Assembly (NCBI GenBank): GCA_016709225.1
Contig: JADJEE010000001.1
Span: 3,224,001 to 3,288,000, forward strand
Length of the DNA: 64,000 bases
Direction: 5' to 3'
Source: Deltaproteobacteria bacterium
Lineage (GTDB): Bacteria > Myxococcota_A > Polyangia > Nannocystales > Nannocystaceae
The notes beneath the pieces were generated by a model that ran no database searches, was not told where the DNA came from, and worked only from the letters and a program-made list of their open reading frames with translations. This document shows positions 17,213-26,053 of this stretch, in pieces. How positions within the stretch are numbered: position 1 is the first letter of the stretch; every line of letters starts with the position of its first letter. A program made the position numbers and the translations under genes.

Positions 17213-18535
17213 ATGCGTCACCGCAGCGGCGCGCTCGCGATCGCGGCGCTGGGCATCGCGGCGTGGATGGCCGCGTGCGACTCGGGTGCGCCGCGCGATG
17301 CCGCAGGGCCGACGGCCGCGACCGTCGCCATGCCGGCGGAGGGTCCCAGTCCGAGCTCCACCGAGGTCGCGCCGGTCCTCGAGGCGGCGGCCGAGCCCGC
17401 CGCGGTCGCACGCGGTGCAGCGCTGTTCGTGCAGCACGAGTGCAACCGCTGCCACACCATCGAGGGCATCGCGCCGCCGACCGCCGAGTTCGACTGCGCC
17501 GGCTGCCACGTCGAGATCCTCGCGGGCCGCTACCCCGCCGCGCCTGCCGAGCTCGCCGCCTGGCAGTCGCGCATCCACTCGCTGGTCGAGGTACCGCGGC
17601 TCTCGGCGAGCACGCGGCTGCGTCGCGCGTGGATCGTGCAGTTCCTCGGCGACACCCACGACCTGCGACCCAACCTCGACGCGTCCATGCCTCGCTTCGC
17701 CTTGCCGGCTGCCGACGTCACCGCGCTCGCGGCATGGTTGGCCCCCGCAGCCGAGCAGCCCGCGCCCGCGGTCGGTGATGCCACCCGTGGCCGGAAGGTG
17801 ATGGAGTCGAAGGCCTGCGGGGTCTGTCATCGCATGCAGGGTGCGCCCGCGCTGCCGGCGGGCACCCTGACGATCACGCTCGAGCCCGCGGCGCTCGCCC
17901 GCGCCCAGCAGCTCGCGCCCGACCTCGCCCACGTCCGCACGCGCATGCGTCCCGCGGCCCTGCAGGCGTGGCTGCGCGATCCCAGCGCGGTCGAGGCCGA
18001 TGCGGCGATGCCGAAGATCCCGCTCGACGAGGCCGAGATCCGTGACGTGGCGGCGTATCTGCTGCAGACCCCGCTGCAGCCCACCGCGCCGACGCCGATC
18101 CCCGCGCGGCCGGCTCGGTTGGAGCGCGCGGTGAGCTACGAAGAAGTCGACGCACGCATCTTCCATCGCATCTGTCGCCACTGCCACTCGAACCCCGAGA
18201 TCGTGATCGGCGACGGCGGTCCCGGCTACAGCGGCGGCTTCGGCTTCCCACGACGGGCGCTCGATCTCAACAGCCACGCCGGCGTGCTGTCGGGCAGCGT
18301 CGGCGACGACGGCCAGCGTCGATCGATCCTCGCGCCGCTGCCCGATGGTACGCCGCGCATCATCGCGCACTTGCTGGCGCGACACGCCGAGGTCGCCGGC
18401 GCGCCGGTGCCCGGCATCCGCGGCATGCCGCTGGCATTGCCACCGCTGCCCCTCGACGACATCGCCCTGCTCGATGCGTGGATCGCCCAGGGTCGACGGC
18501 CCCCCGCGGACGCGACCGAGGAGCCCCCGCCATGA
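17213..18535 (+). CDS. Four-heme c-type cytochrome lipoprotein
   Basis: 440 residues. The lipobox AWMAAC puts Cys22 as the lipidated residue. Four CxxCH heme sites are visible: CNRCH (77-81), CAGCH (95-99), CGVCH (202-206) and CRHCH (321-325). ASMPRF and AAMPKI after the first and third regions look like distal Met ligands of class I cytochrome c. The product is an envelope electron carrier; its partner is unknown. Its stop overlaps the start of the next gene (ATGA), a thioredoxin-fold lipoprotein that could keep heme-site cysteines reduced or exchange electrons with it. Confidence 0.85.
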   Translation: MRHRSGALAIAALGIAAWMAACDSGAPRDAAGPTAATVAMPAEGPSPSSTEVAPVLEAAAEPAAVARGAALFVQHECNRCHTIEGIAPPTAEFDCAGCHVEILAGRYPAAPAELAAWQSRIHSLVEVPRLSASTRLRRAWIVQFLGDTHDLRPNLDASMPRFALPAADVTALAAWLAPAAEQPAPAVGDATRGRKVMESKACGVCHRMQGAPALPAGTLTITLEPAALARAQQLAPDLAHVRTRMRPAALQAWLRDPSAVEADAAMPKIPLDEAEIRDVAAYLLQTPLQPTAPTPIPARPARLERAVSYEEVDARIFHRICRHCHSNPEIVIGDGGPGYSGGFGFPRRALDLNSHAGVLSGSVGDDGQRRSILAPLPDGTPRIIAHLLARHAEVAGAPVPGIRGMPLALPPLPLDDIALLDAWIAQGRRPPADATEEPPP

Positions 18536-19146
18536 CGCGTGGTGTCTTCGCGACGTGTTGCGTGCTCGCGGCGCTGCACGGTGGCTGTGCCCGCGACGAG
18601 GCCCGCCCCGCCGCGACGCCGGCGAGCAACGCCCACGCGCCGAGTGAGGCCACGGCGGCCCCCGACGGCGGCTCCGCATCCGTCGCGACGACGGCGGCGC
18701 CCGACCGGCAGGCGAACCCGCAGCCAAACCCGACGACGGCGCCCGACGACGACGCCGTTCGCTTGGTCGACGTCGACACCCAGGCCGGTCCCCTCGCCGA
18801 GCAGCTCGCCGCCGCGTCCGCGCGGGCCCAGCGTGAAGGTCGGCCCATCGCCGTCGAGCTGTGGGCGGGCTGGTGTGCGCCGTGCAAGAAGCTCGATCGA
18901 CTGATCGCAGGCGGTGCGCTCGACGAGGCGCTGCGCGGCAGCGTGTTGGTGCGCGTCGACGTCGACGCCTTCGACGGCGAGCTCGACGGGCTTGGCTTCG
19001 ACGCACCGCAGATCCCGAGCCTCTACCGCGTGGACGCGCGTGGCCGTCCGCAGGGCAAGCCGCTGTCCGGCGGCGACTGGGGCCGACGCGCGCCCGAGGA
19101 AATCGCGACCGCGGTGCACTCGCTGCTGCGCCCGCCGTCACCGTGA
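18532..19146 (+). CDS. Thioredoxin-fold lipoprotein
   Basis: 204 residues. A signal peptide with a likely lipobox LHGGC (Cys19), a Pro/Ala/Asp linker to about residue 75, then a thioredoxin fold with WCAPC at 114-118 and a cis-Pro-type QIPSLY. The family does thiol-disulfide exchange; this member should act outside the cytoplasmic membrane. The ATG at 18532 overlaps the cytochrome stop (ATGA), so the two are co-translated. A role in cytochrome c maturation or periplasmic redox balance is likely but not proven. Confidence 0.85.
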   Translation: MTRGVFATCCVLAALHGGCARDEARPAATPASNAHAPSEATAAPDGGSASVATTAAPDRQANPQPNPTTAPDDDAVRLVDVDTQAGPLAEQLAAASARAQREGRPIAVELWAGWCAPCKKLDRLIAGGALDEALRGSVLVRVDVDAFDGELDGLGFDAPQIPSLYRVDARGRPQGKPLSGGDWGRRAPEEIATAVHSLLRPPSP

Positions 19147-19162
19147 CGGCGCGCGCATGCGA

Positions 19163-19468
19163 TCACTCGGGCCCCTGCTGCTCCTTGCCGCCGCAGGTGA
19201 TGGGCTTGTCCCACGTGGTCCAGCAGCCGAGCACGGCGGCGCCGCACTCGGTCTCCGCGGCGCCGCGGCTGTTGCCCTTGCGCTCCTGGCCTGCGATGCA
19301 CGCATCGCAGGTGTCGTACTCGGTACAGAGGTTGGCGGCCTCCTGGTCCTGGTCGTCGCCGGGCGTGCGGGTCTGCTTGCCGCTCTCGCAGGCGGCATAC
19401 ACCCCGAGGCCAGCGCCGAATACGGTCAGCGCGAAGACGCGCGCGAGCATGGCAGCTGAGGTCTTCAT
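19163..19468 (-). CDS. Small Cys-rich lipoprotein
   Basis: 101 residues. The signal peptide ends in GVYAAC (lipobox, Cys26). The mature part has Cys pairs in NLCTEYDTCDACIAG, ETECGAAVLGC and ITCGG, a pattern of disulfide-bonded small domains. It converges on the thioredoxin gene with a 16-base gap. Not recognised; a surface lipoprotein of unknown role. Confidence 0.7.
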   Translation of the reverse strand: MKTSAAMLARVFALTVFGAGLGVYAACESGKQTRTPGDDQDQEAANLCTEYDTCDACIAGQERKGNSRGAAETECGAAVLGCWTTWDKPITCGGKEQQGPE

Positions 19469-19517
19469 CGCCCCCAGCCTTCGACGCCGGACGCACCGTG
19501 CAAGCGGCCCCGCGTAG

Positions 19518-19691
19518 CGGCTAGTACCTCGACACAGCGATAGTGATGGGTCAGAACGCCGTCATGGCCGCGACTCCGCAAGGCGCCGTGCCGCCGGAAT
19601 ACCGGGCGTATTTCAAGGTACGGCAACGCAGCGAGGCGCGGTCAGGGCGGTGTTATGGCCCGTCACTATCGCTGTGTCGAGGTACTAGCCG
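19518..19691. mobile_element. 174-bp palindromic MITE-like element with long inverted repeats
   Basis: A 29-base perfect inverted repeat at 19518-19546 and 19663-19691 (core CTAGTACCTCGACACAGCGA) bounds the element. The match goes on imperfectly inward for about 30 more bases, and an inner stem (GAATAC/GTATTT near 19597-19613) sits at the centre, so the whole can fold into one long hairpin. It has no ORF of transposase size. The ends carry CTAG, which may be a duplicated target or part of the repeat. This fits a non-autonomous MITE moved in trans by a related transposase, or a REP-like element. Confidence 0.75.
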
Positions 19692-22246
19692 TGGATCGCC
19701 CGCAGGCGCAGCAGCGGGCCCTCGTAGGCGGTGGCATCGGTGAGATCGATCTCACCCTCGATCACCCAGGTGGTCTCGCCCTCGTCGTCGAGCAGGATCT
19801 GCGCGCACGACCAGGTGCGCGGGCCCGTCGCGTGCAGCGTCGTCAGCCGCACATCGCGGGCCCGCGGCGAGGCATCGAGGCGTCCGTGCTCATCGAAGTA
19901 CGGCGCGATCGCAGCCGCGATGCGCTCGGGTGTCCACGGCGCGTCGGGCTCGTCGCGCACGACCACCGCGGCCTCCTCGTGATCGCCCTCGGCCAGCGCG
20001 GCGACCAGCGCATGCAGCTCGGCGCGCACGCGCACCGCGAAGCGCCGTGGGTCGCTGGCCGGATCGCTGGGCGGCAGCACGTGCTCGGGGTCGATCGCTG
20101 CGGTGTCGCCACTGGCAACCGCGAGCATGCGCTCCCACTCCTTCAGCAGCGTGTTGTCGACCCGAGCGAGCATGGCGTGCAGCCAGGCCTCGAGCTCGTG
20201 CACGGGCTCGGTCTTGCAGCCGTCGGGCACGTTCTGCGCGAGCGTCTTGTAGGCCTGGGTCAGGTAGCGCAGCAGCACGCCTTCGCTGCGCTGCAGGCCG
20301 TACTCCTTCACGTAGCCATTGAAGCCGAGGTAGCGCTCGTAGAGATCGCGGGCGATCGACTTGGGCAGGACGTTGTCGCTGGCGACCCACGGGTGCTTGG
20401 TGCGAAACGCGTCGTAGCGGGCGTAGAGCAGCTCCGAGAGCGGCTTGACGTGCTCGACTTTCTCGAGCGCCTCCATGCGCTGCTCGTACTCGACGCCCTC
20501 GGCCTTGAGCTGCGCGATGAGGTCGCCCTTGAGGCGATCGATCTGCCGCGCCAGGATCGCGTGGGGCGACTCGAGCACCGACTCGACCACCGACAACACG
20601 TCGACCGCGAACGTGGGCGAGTCGGGGTCGAGCTGTAGCACCGTGTCGATGAGGAAGAGCGACAGCGTGTGGTGCAGCGAGAAGTCGCGCTGCAGCGACT
20701 CCACCACGCGCAGCGCGGGCCGGCCGCGGCGCACGTCGGGTACCAGCTCGACCACCCCGGCGCGCCGCAGGTCGCGGAGGATCTCGGCAGCGCGCCGACG
20801 ATGGCGGCTCTGCGCGCCGGCGCGCTCGTAGGAGCGACCGATGAGCTCGACGATGCGGCGGTAGCCACCGTGGCGCGCGAGCGGATCGACCTCGCGCTGC
20901 AGCACCGTGAGCAGGATGCCGTGGGTGATCTCGAACTGCGAGGTCAGCGGCTCGGGCTGGCCGTCGCGCAGTTTGTCGAAGGTCGCCGCGTCCCATGGCA
21001 CATAGCCGCGCTGGGGCGGCTGCTTGCGCACGAACTTCTTCTTGCCGCTCTTGGCCTCGAGCCGCTTGTTCTCGATGACGTGTTCGGGCGCCTGCGCGAG
21101 CACCCAACCGCGCACGTCGAAGCCCTTGCGGCCGGCGCGACCGGCGATCTGCTTGAAGTCGCGGACCGAGAGGATGCGGGTCTTGCTGCCGTCGAACTTG
21201 CACAGCTTGGTGAACAGCACCGAGCGGATCGGCACGTTCACGCCGACCCCGAGGGTGTCGGTGCCGGCGATGATCTTGAGCAACCCGCGCTGCGCCAGCC
21301 GCTCCACCAGCGTGCGGTACTTGGGCAGGATGCCGGCGTGGTGCAGGCCGATGCCGTGGCGCACCAGCTTCTTCAGATCGGGGCCATAGACGGTGTCGAA
21401 GCGGGTGTCACCGATCGCGGCCGCGATCGCATCCTTCTCCTCGCGGGTGCAGAGATTGACCGAGAGCAGGTCCTGTGCGAGCTCGGCGGCCTCGCGCTGC
21501 GTGAAGTTGACCACGTAGATCGGCGCGCGACCATCCTGCGCGAGGTCGTGGATGGTCTCGTGCACCGGGGTCTCGCGCCACTCGAAGTCGAGCGGCACCG
21601 GGCGATCCTCCGAGCGCACCACGGTGACCTCGGCGCCGGTGAACGACCGCAGGCCCTCGACGAAGGGGCTGACGTCGCCGAGCGTGGCCGACATCAGCAG
21701 GAAGCGGGCGTGGGGCACCGTGACCAGCGGCACCTGCCAGGCCATGCCGCGGTCGGGGTCGGCGTAGAAGTGGAACTCGTCCATGACGATGTAGTCCACC
21801 TCGGCCATCGGCCCGTCGCGCAGCGCGAGGTTGGCCAGCACCTCGGCGGTGCAGCAGATCACCGGCGCCTTGGGGTTGATGCTGGCGTCGCCGGTCAGCA
21901 TGCCGACGTGCTCGGCGCCCAGCTCGGCGCACAGCTCGAAGAACTTCTCGCTCACCAGCGCCTTGATCGGCGAGGTGTAGAACGATCGCAGGCGCTCGCA
22001 GCAGGCCTTGAAGTGCACCGCCAGCGCGACCAACGACTTGCCCGAGCCGGTCGGGGTCGCCAGCACCACGTTGCGACCGGCGCACAGCTCGAGCACGGCC
22101 TCCTCCTGCGCCGGGTAGGGCGACAGGCCGGTGGTCGCGATCCACGACATGAAGCGCTCGAGGATCACGTCGCCGTCGCGCGTGCGCGCGTGCGGGACGA
22201 ACTCGCGCAGGGTCGGGCGCGCGGCCGGGGTCGAGGGGGCGGACAC
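19685..22246 (-). CDS. DEAD/DEAH-box helicase, Ski2-like with DUF3516-type C-terminus
   Basis: About 853 residues from GTG 22246 (TTG 22282 is the longer option). Motifs in order: Walker A ATPTGSGKS (63-71), TSPIKAL, Walker B DEFH (156-159), SAT (186-188), and QIAGRAGRKGFD near residue 375. The large helical C-terminal region fits the DUF3516 helicase group. It should unwind RNA or DNA with ATP in the cytoplasm. The last codons read HG then TAG, and this stop lies inside the right inverted repeat of the MITE-like element. A 60-base hairpin lies just upstream. Confidence 0.88.
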   Translation of the reverse strand: MSAPSTPAARPTLREFVPHARTRDGDVILERFMSWIATTGLSPYPAQEEAVLELCAGRNVVLATPTGSGKSLVALAVHFKACCERLRSFYTSPIKALVSEKFFELCAELGAEHVGMLTGDASINPKAPVICCTAEVLANLALRDGPMAEVDYIVMDEFHFYADPDRGMAWQVPLVTVPHARFLLMSATLGDVSPFVEGLRSFTGAEVTVVRSEDRPVPLDFEWRETPVHETIHDLAQDGRAPIYVVNFTQREAAELAQDLLSVNLCTREEKDAIAAAIGDTRFDTVYGPDLKKLVRHGIGLHHAGILPKYRTLVERLAQRGLLKIIAGTDTLGVGVNVPIRSVLFTKLCKFDGSKTRILSVRDFKQIAGRAGRKGFDVRGWVLAQAPEHVIENKRLEAKSGKKKFVRKQPPQRGYVPWDAATFDKLRDGQPEPLTSQFEITHGILLTVLQREVDPLARHGGYRRIVELIGRSYERAGAQSRHRRRAAEILRDLRRAGVVELVPDVRRGRPALRVVESLQRDFSLHHTLSLFLIDTVLQLDPDSPTFAVDVLSVVESVLESPHAILARQIDRLKGDLIAQLKAEGVEYEQRMEALEKVEHVKPLSELLYARYDAFRTKHPWVASDNVLPKSIARDLYERYLGFNGYVKEYGLQRSEGVLLRYLTQAYKTLAQNVPDGCKTEPVHELEAWLHAMLARVDNTLLKEWERMLAVASGDTAAIDPEHVLPPSDPASDPRRFAVRVRAELHALVAALAEGDHEEAAVVVRDEPDAPWTPERIAAAIAPYFDEHGRLDASPRARDVRLTTLHATGPRTWSCAQILLDDEGETTWVIEGEIDLTDATAYEGPLLRLRAIHG

Positions 22247-22277
22247 CGCCGAAGGCGAACACGACTCGGGCCGCGAT

Positions 22278-22337
22278 CGCAACCCACCCCCAAGGGCCCC
22301 CCTGACGTGCAGGGGCGGCCTCTGGGCGTGGGTTGCG
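22278..22337. repeat. Nested inverted repeat between regulator and helicase genes
   Basis: CGCAACCCAC (22278-22287) and GTGGGTTGCG (22328-22337) are perfect 10-base arms. Inside them CCCCTG (22299-22304) and CAGGGG (22310-22315) form a second stem. It lies after the stop of the regulator and at the front of the helicase gene on the same strand, so it may be a terminator or attenuator; there is no T run. The TTG at 22282 that would extend the helicase lies in one arm. Confidence 0.65.
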
Positions 22338-22393
22338 TCGCGGCCCGCGGAGCAACGACGACGACGACGAACCGTGGGGACGAAGGGCGGGGA

Positions 22394-23266
22394 CTACTCG
22401 AGGTCGTACTGCTTCAGCTTGCGGTACAGGGTGGTCTTGCCGATGTGCAGCAGCCGCGCGGCCTTGCGCTTGTTGCCGCGGGCGTAGTTCAGCGCGCGAC
22501 GGATGGCCTGCTTCTCCGACTCCTCGAGGCACAGCTGGCGCTCGGGCGACTCGGCGCGGGCGTGATGGACGTCGCGCACGCGCAGCTTCGACGGGAGATC
22601 GCGCAGCTCGATGAGCTCGGTGTTGCCGGCGTTGATGGCAGCGGTCAGCACCTCGGCGAGCTCGTCGAGGTTGCCGGGCCAGCGGTAGCTGCGGAGACAG
22701 TCGAGCGCGTTGTCGGCGATGCCACCGATGGCGCGCTTGGCCGCGGTCTTGGCGATGATGTCCATCGCGTGCTGCTCGAGATCCTCGATGCGCTCGGCCA
22801 GGGTCGGCACGTCGATGCGGATGCCCGAGGCCCAGCGGACGATCTGCGGGTGCAGGCGCGCGCGGCCCTCGTCGCTCTCGGGGCGCAGACGGGTGCCGAT
22901 GACGATGCGGCCCAGCCCGGTGAGTGCGGGCAGGCGGGCCTGCTCCTCGAGCGGGAGGTCCTCGAGTCGGCTGAGGTAGGTGAACGCGCCGAGGTTCATG
23001 AGCCGCGGCTGCTCGTTGCCGCGCACGACCTCGAGGGTGGGCACCTCACCACCACCGAAGTGATGCAGGATGCGGGCGATGTTCTCCTTGCCGGTGCCGG
23101 CGGCACCGACCAGGAGCACCGGCAGGTTGGTGCGGACGGCCCGCTGGATCATGGCTTGGACCCGTCGCGCCGCGGCCGAGTGGCCGAGGTAGACCGGCGG
23201 GGCTTGGCGCAGGCGAGCGTCGGCAATCGATTCCGGGAAGTTTGGGGCGAACTCTGCGGCGTGCAT
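22394..23266 (-). CDS. Degenerate NtrC-like AAA+ protein with Fis-type HTH
   Basis: 290 residues. A Walker A GAAGTGKE (54-61) is kept. The Walker B position reads NLGAFTYLSRLEDLP (91-105), where NtrC proteins have the LFLDE of an active ATPase, and the usual sigma-54-contacting loop between A and B is missing. The second half keeps the AAA lid motif YRWPGNLDEL, and the end is a Fis-type helix-turn-helix (GNKRKAARLLHIGKTTLYRK). It is therefore probably a DNA-binding regulator that cannot remodel sigma-54 holoenzyme. ATG 23266 faces the gene at 23336 across 69 bases, a place for autoregulation. Confidence 0.85.
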   Translation of the reverse strand: MHAAEFAPNFPESIADARLRQAPPVYLGHSAAARRVQAMIQRAVRTNLPVLLVGAAGTGKENIARILHHFGGGEVPTLEVVRGNEQPRLMNLGAFTYLSRLEDLPLEEQARLPALTGLGRIVIGTRLRPESDEGRARLHPQIVRWASGIRIDVPTLAERIEDLEQHAMDIIAKTAAKRAIGGIADNALDCLRSYRWPGNLDELAEVLTAAINAGNTELIELRDLPSKLRVRDVHHARAESPERQLCLEESEKQAIRRALNYARGNKRKAARLLHIGKTTLYRKLKQYDLE

Positions 23267-23335
23267 GGCGTTGGTCTCGGTTGGTTCTCCTATTGGGTGG
23301 TGGTGTCCCCGCGGCAAGCCCTCGCGGGAGAAATC

Positions 23336-24154
23336 GTGCGGCGACGGGCCGCGTCCGCCCACCTCAAGTCCCGCCGCGGGCGAGCCGATGCGAGCGGCGT
23401 GGGAGAGCTCGACGCCGTGTGGTCCCCACCCTCCGATGACGCGCTCGGACCGGCCGCACGCGGCTTCTCGCGCCAGTGGACGGCGCTGTTCGGTGGCTCA
23501 CTGCCGCCGCTGCTGCGGGTCGTGTCGGCATCACCACGGTGGCTCGGCGCGCTCACGCGTGCGCGGGTGATCGCCGCCGCCGATGCGACCTCGCGCGCGC
23601 GACTCGATGCGCTCGAGGCCGAGCTCGCGATCATCCTCGGACTGCCGACGGCCCAGTGGCCCACACGCCGCCGCCCGTGCTCGCCGCCGGCGACGGCCTC
23701 CGATCTCCCCGCGCTCGATCCCTCGCAGCAGCTGTGGTTCCTCAGCCGCGGGGGTGCGATGGAGGTGTTGCTCGGCGCTGCGTTCGGGCCCCGCGACGAG
23801 TCGCCGCGCGCGGCCGAGCTGCGCGCGCGGGTGTGTAGCCATGCGGTTCCCTCGGCCCGCCGCGAGCGCTGGCTGGCGGGCTTCGGCCTGATGCCGCCCG
23901 ACGCAGTCGCCCCTGGCGATCATCACCTCGCGATCGGCATGCTGCAGCGCGCGTTCGCGGGCGACGATGACCGCCCCCGGGCGCTCGCCCCCGCGTCGGT
24001 GGCAGCGCTCGAGCCGGCAGTGACGATCGACCTGTTGCTGTGTGCGCTGACGCTGCGGGCGGCCCTGCGCGAGCCCGAGGGCGCGCGAGCGCAGGGCCCG
24101 ATCGCCGCCATCGCCCCCGCGTCGGAGCACCGGCGCGAGCCCGCCGCGGCGTGA
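23336..24154 (+). CDS. Hypothetical cytoplasmic protein
   Basis: 272 residues, not recognised. The protein is Ala/Arg/Leu-rich with predicted helices (RWLGALTRARVIAAADATSRAR; LDALEAELAIILGL) and no signal or membrane helix. GTG 23336 is chosen because CGGGAG stands five bases before it; earlier in-frame GTGs lack a binding site. It is divergent from the degenerate NtrC-like regulator gene (69-base gap) and precedes dapD by 48 bases. Confidence 0.6.
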   Translation: MRRRAASAHLKSRRGRADASGVGELDAVWSPPSDDALGPAARGFSRQWTALFGGSLPPLLRVVSASPRWLGALTRARVIAAADATSRARLDALEAELAIILGLPTAQWPTRRRPCSPPATASDLPALDPSQQLWFLSRGGAMEVLLGAAFGPRDESPRAAELRARVCSHAVPSARRERWLAGFGLMPPDAVAPGDHHLAIGMLQRAFAGDDDRPRALAPASVAALEPAVTIDLLLCALTLRAALREPEGARAQGPIAAIAPASEHRREPAAA

Positions 24155-24202
24155 CGACGGGCCTTGTCACCCGCGAGCCCGGCGTGCGACACCAGGGTTG
24201 CC

Positions 24203-25042
<840 letters not shown>

Positions 25043-25177
25043 CGCCGCGCCGGGGCTGCGCGAGGCGGGCGCGGCCGGCCGCACTCCTGGCGCGCATCGC
25101 CCCGCCGCCGATGTGTCCAAAGTGGCCGTGGCGACGCTGCGGGGCGGCTGCTACGCTCGCAATTGCGATTTGATCCC

Positions 25178-25213
25178 GTGAACCTGCGCATGGCCACCGA
25201 GGACGCGACATGA
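25178..25213 (+). promoter_or_regulatory. Possible 11-codon upstream ORF overlapping the next start
   Basis: GTG at 25178 opens an 11-residue reading frame ending in a TGA that overlaps the ATG at 25210 (ATGA). It follows a TACGCT hexamer (25152-25157). If translated it would couple ribosomes to the next gene. The signal is short and may be chance. Confidence 0.3.
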
Positions 25214-26016
25214 GCCACGGCCCCCATCGAAATCGGTGGTCGGCTCGGCTGTCGCGGCTGCGCAAGGGCGGCCGCGACGACGGCATCGCCGGCGAGCCGC
25301 CGCCGGTGATCGAGCGTGATCGCGATCGCGATCGCGTGCGGGCCGAGCGACCCGGCGCCGCGCCGCCGCGCTCGAGTGCCGGCGGTGGTTGGGACCACAC
25401 CTCGCGCCCGCACGCCGAGCCGATCGTCGAGGCGCCGAGCGTGCCGCTGCGGGTGCAGATCCTCAGCATCCTCGCCGACCCGCGGGTCGAGGCGATCACG
25501 CTCGAGACCTGCTTGCGAATCATCGCGCGCCCGCGGCAGGACATCGAGACCGCACTCGACGCGATGGTGCAGGCCGGCGAGCTGATCGAGGTCGGCGGCG
25601 CGACCAAGCAGTACCGCGTGCTGCCGGCCGAGAAGGAGCGCCTCGAGGCGTTGTTCCGCGGCGCCGCCGGTGAGCTGGGCGAGCAGACCGTGCTCGCCGA
25701 GATCTCGCACCCAGACCTCTCGGCCTACCCCGACGACGACGGCGACGAGCCGCGACTGCCGGTCACCGCGGGGCTGCTGAGCCTGTTCCTGCCCGGCACC
25801 GGCCAGTTGCTCAACGGCGACGTCGGTCGGGCCTCGCTGGTGTTCGCGGTGTGGAGCCTGGCCTGGATCACGCACCTGTCGCCGGTCTGGACCTTCGTGT
25901 GCCTGTACGCGGGCGCAGAGGCCTTCTTCACCGCGAAGATCCGCGGCATGGAGCGCAAGCTCGCCAAGGACGCCATCGCGGGCAGCAACGGCTCCGCGCG
26001 CGCACTCGGCCCTTGA
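25210..26016 (+). CDS. Winged-helix-like protein with C-terminal membrane helices
   Basis: 268 residues. The N-terminus is basic and Arg/Asp-rich (ERDRDRDRVRAER), the middle has a predicted winged-helix segment (LRVQILSILADPRVEAI then ALDAMVQAGELIEV), and the end has a Gly/Leu-rich stretch GLLSLFLPGTGQLLNGDVGRA and a second hydrophobic segment, as in DUF5683/TM2-type proteins. It is probably an inner-membrane protein with a cytoplasmic DNA- or protein-binding part. The role is unknown. ATG at 25210. Confidence 0.65.
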   Translation: MSHGPHRNRWSARLSRLRKGGRDDGIAGEPPPVIERDRDRDRVRAERPGAAPPRSSAGGGWDHTSRPHAEPIVEAPSVPLRVQILSILADPRVEAITLETCLRIIARPRQDIETALDAMVQAGELIEVGGATKQYRVLPAEKERLEALFRGAAGELGEQTVLAEISHPDLSAYPDDDGDEPRLPVTAGLLSLFLPGTGQLLNGDVGRASLVFAVWSLAWITHLSPVWTFVCLYAGAEAFFTAKIRGMERKLAKDAIAGSNGSARALGP

Positions 26017-26053
26017 CGCCGGCCCTGCTCCCGCGCTCCAACGTCACTTGCAG

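Noticed and set aside
20669..23300. Long forward open frame running through the helicase and regulator genes
   Set aside because: It is antisense to two well-supported genes; only its last part (from 23336) looks coding and has its own ribosome site.
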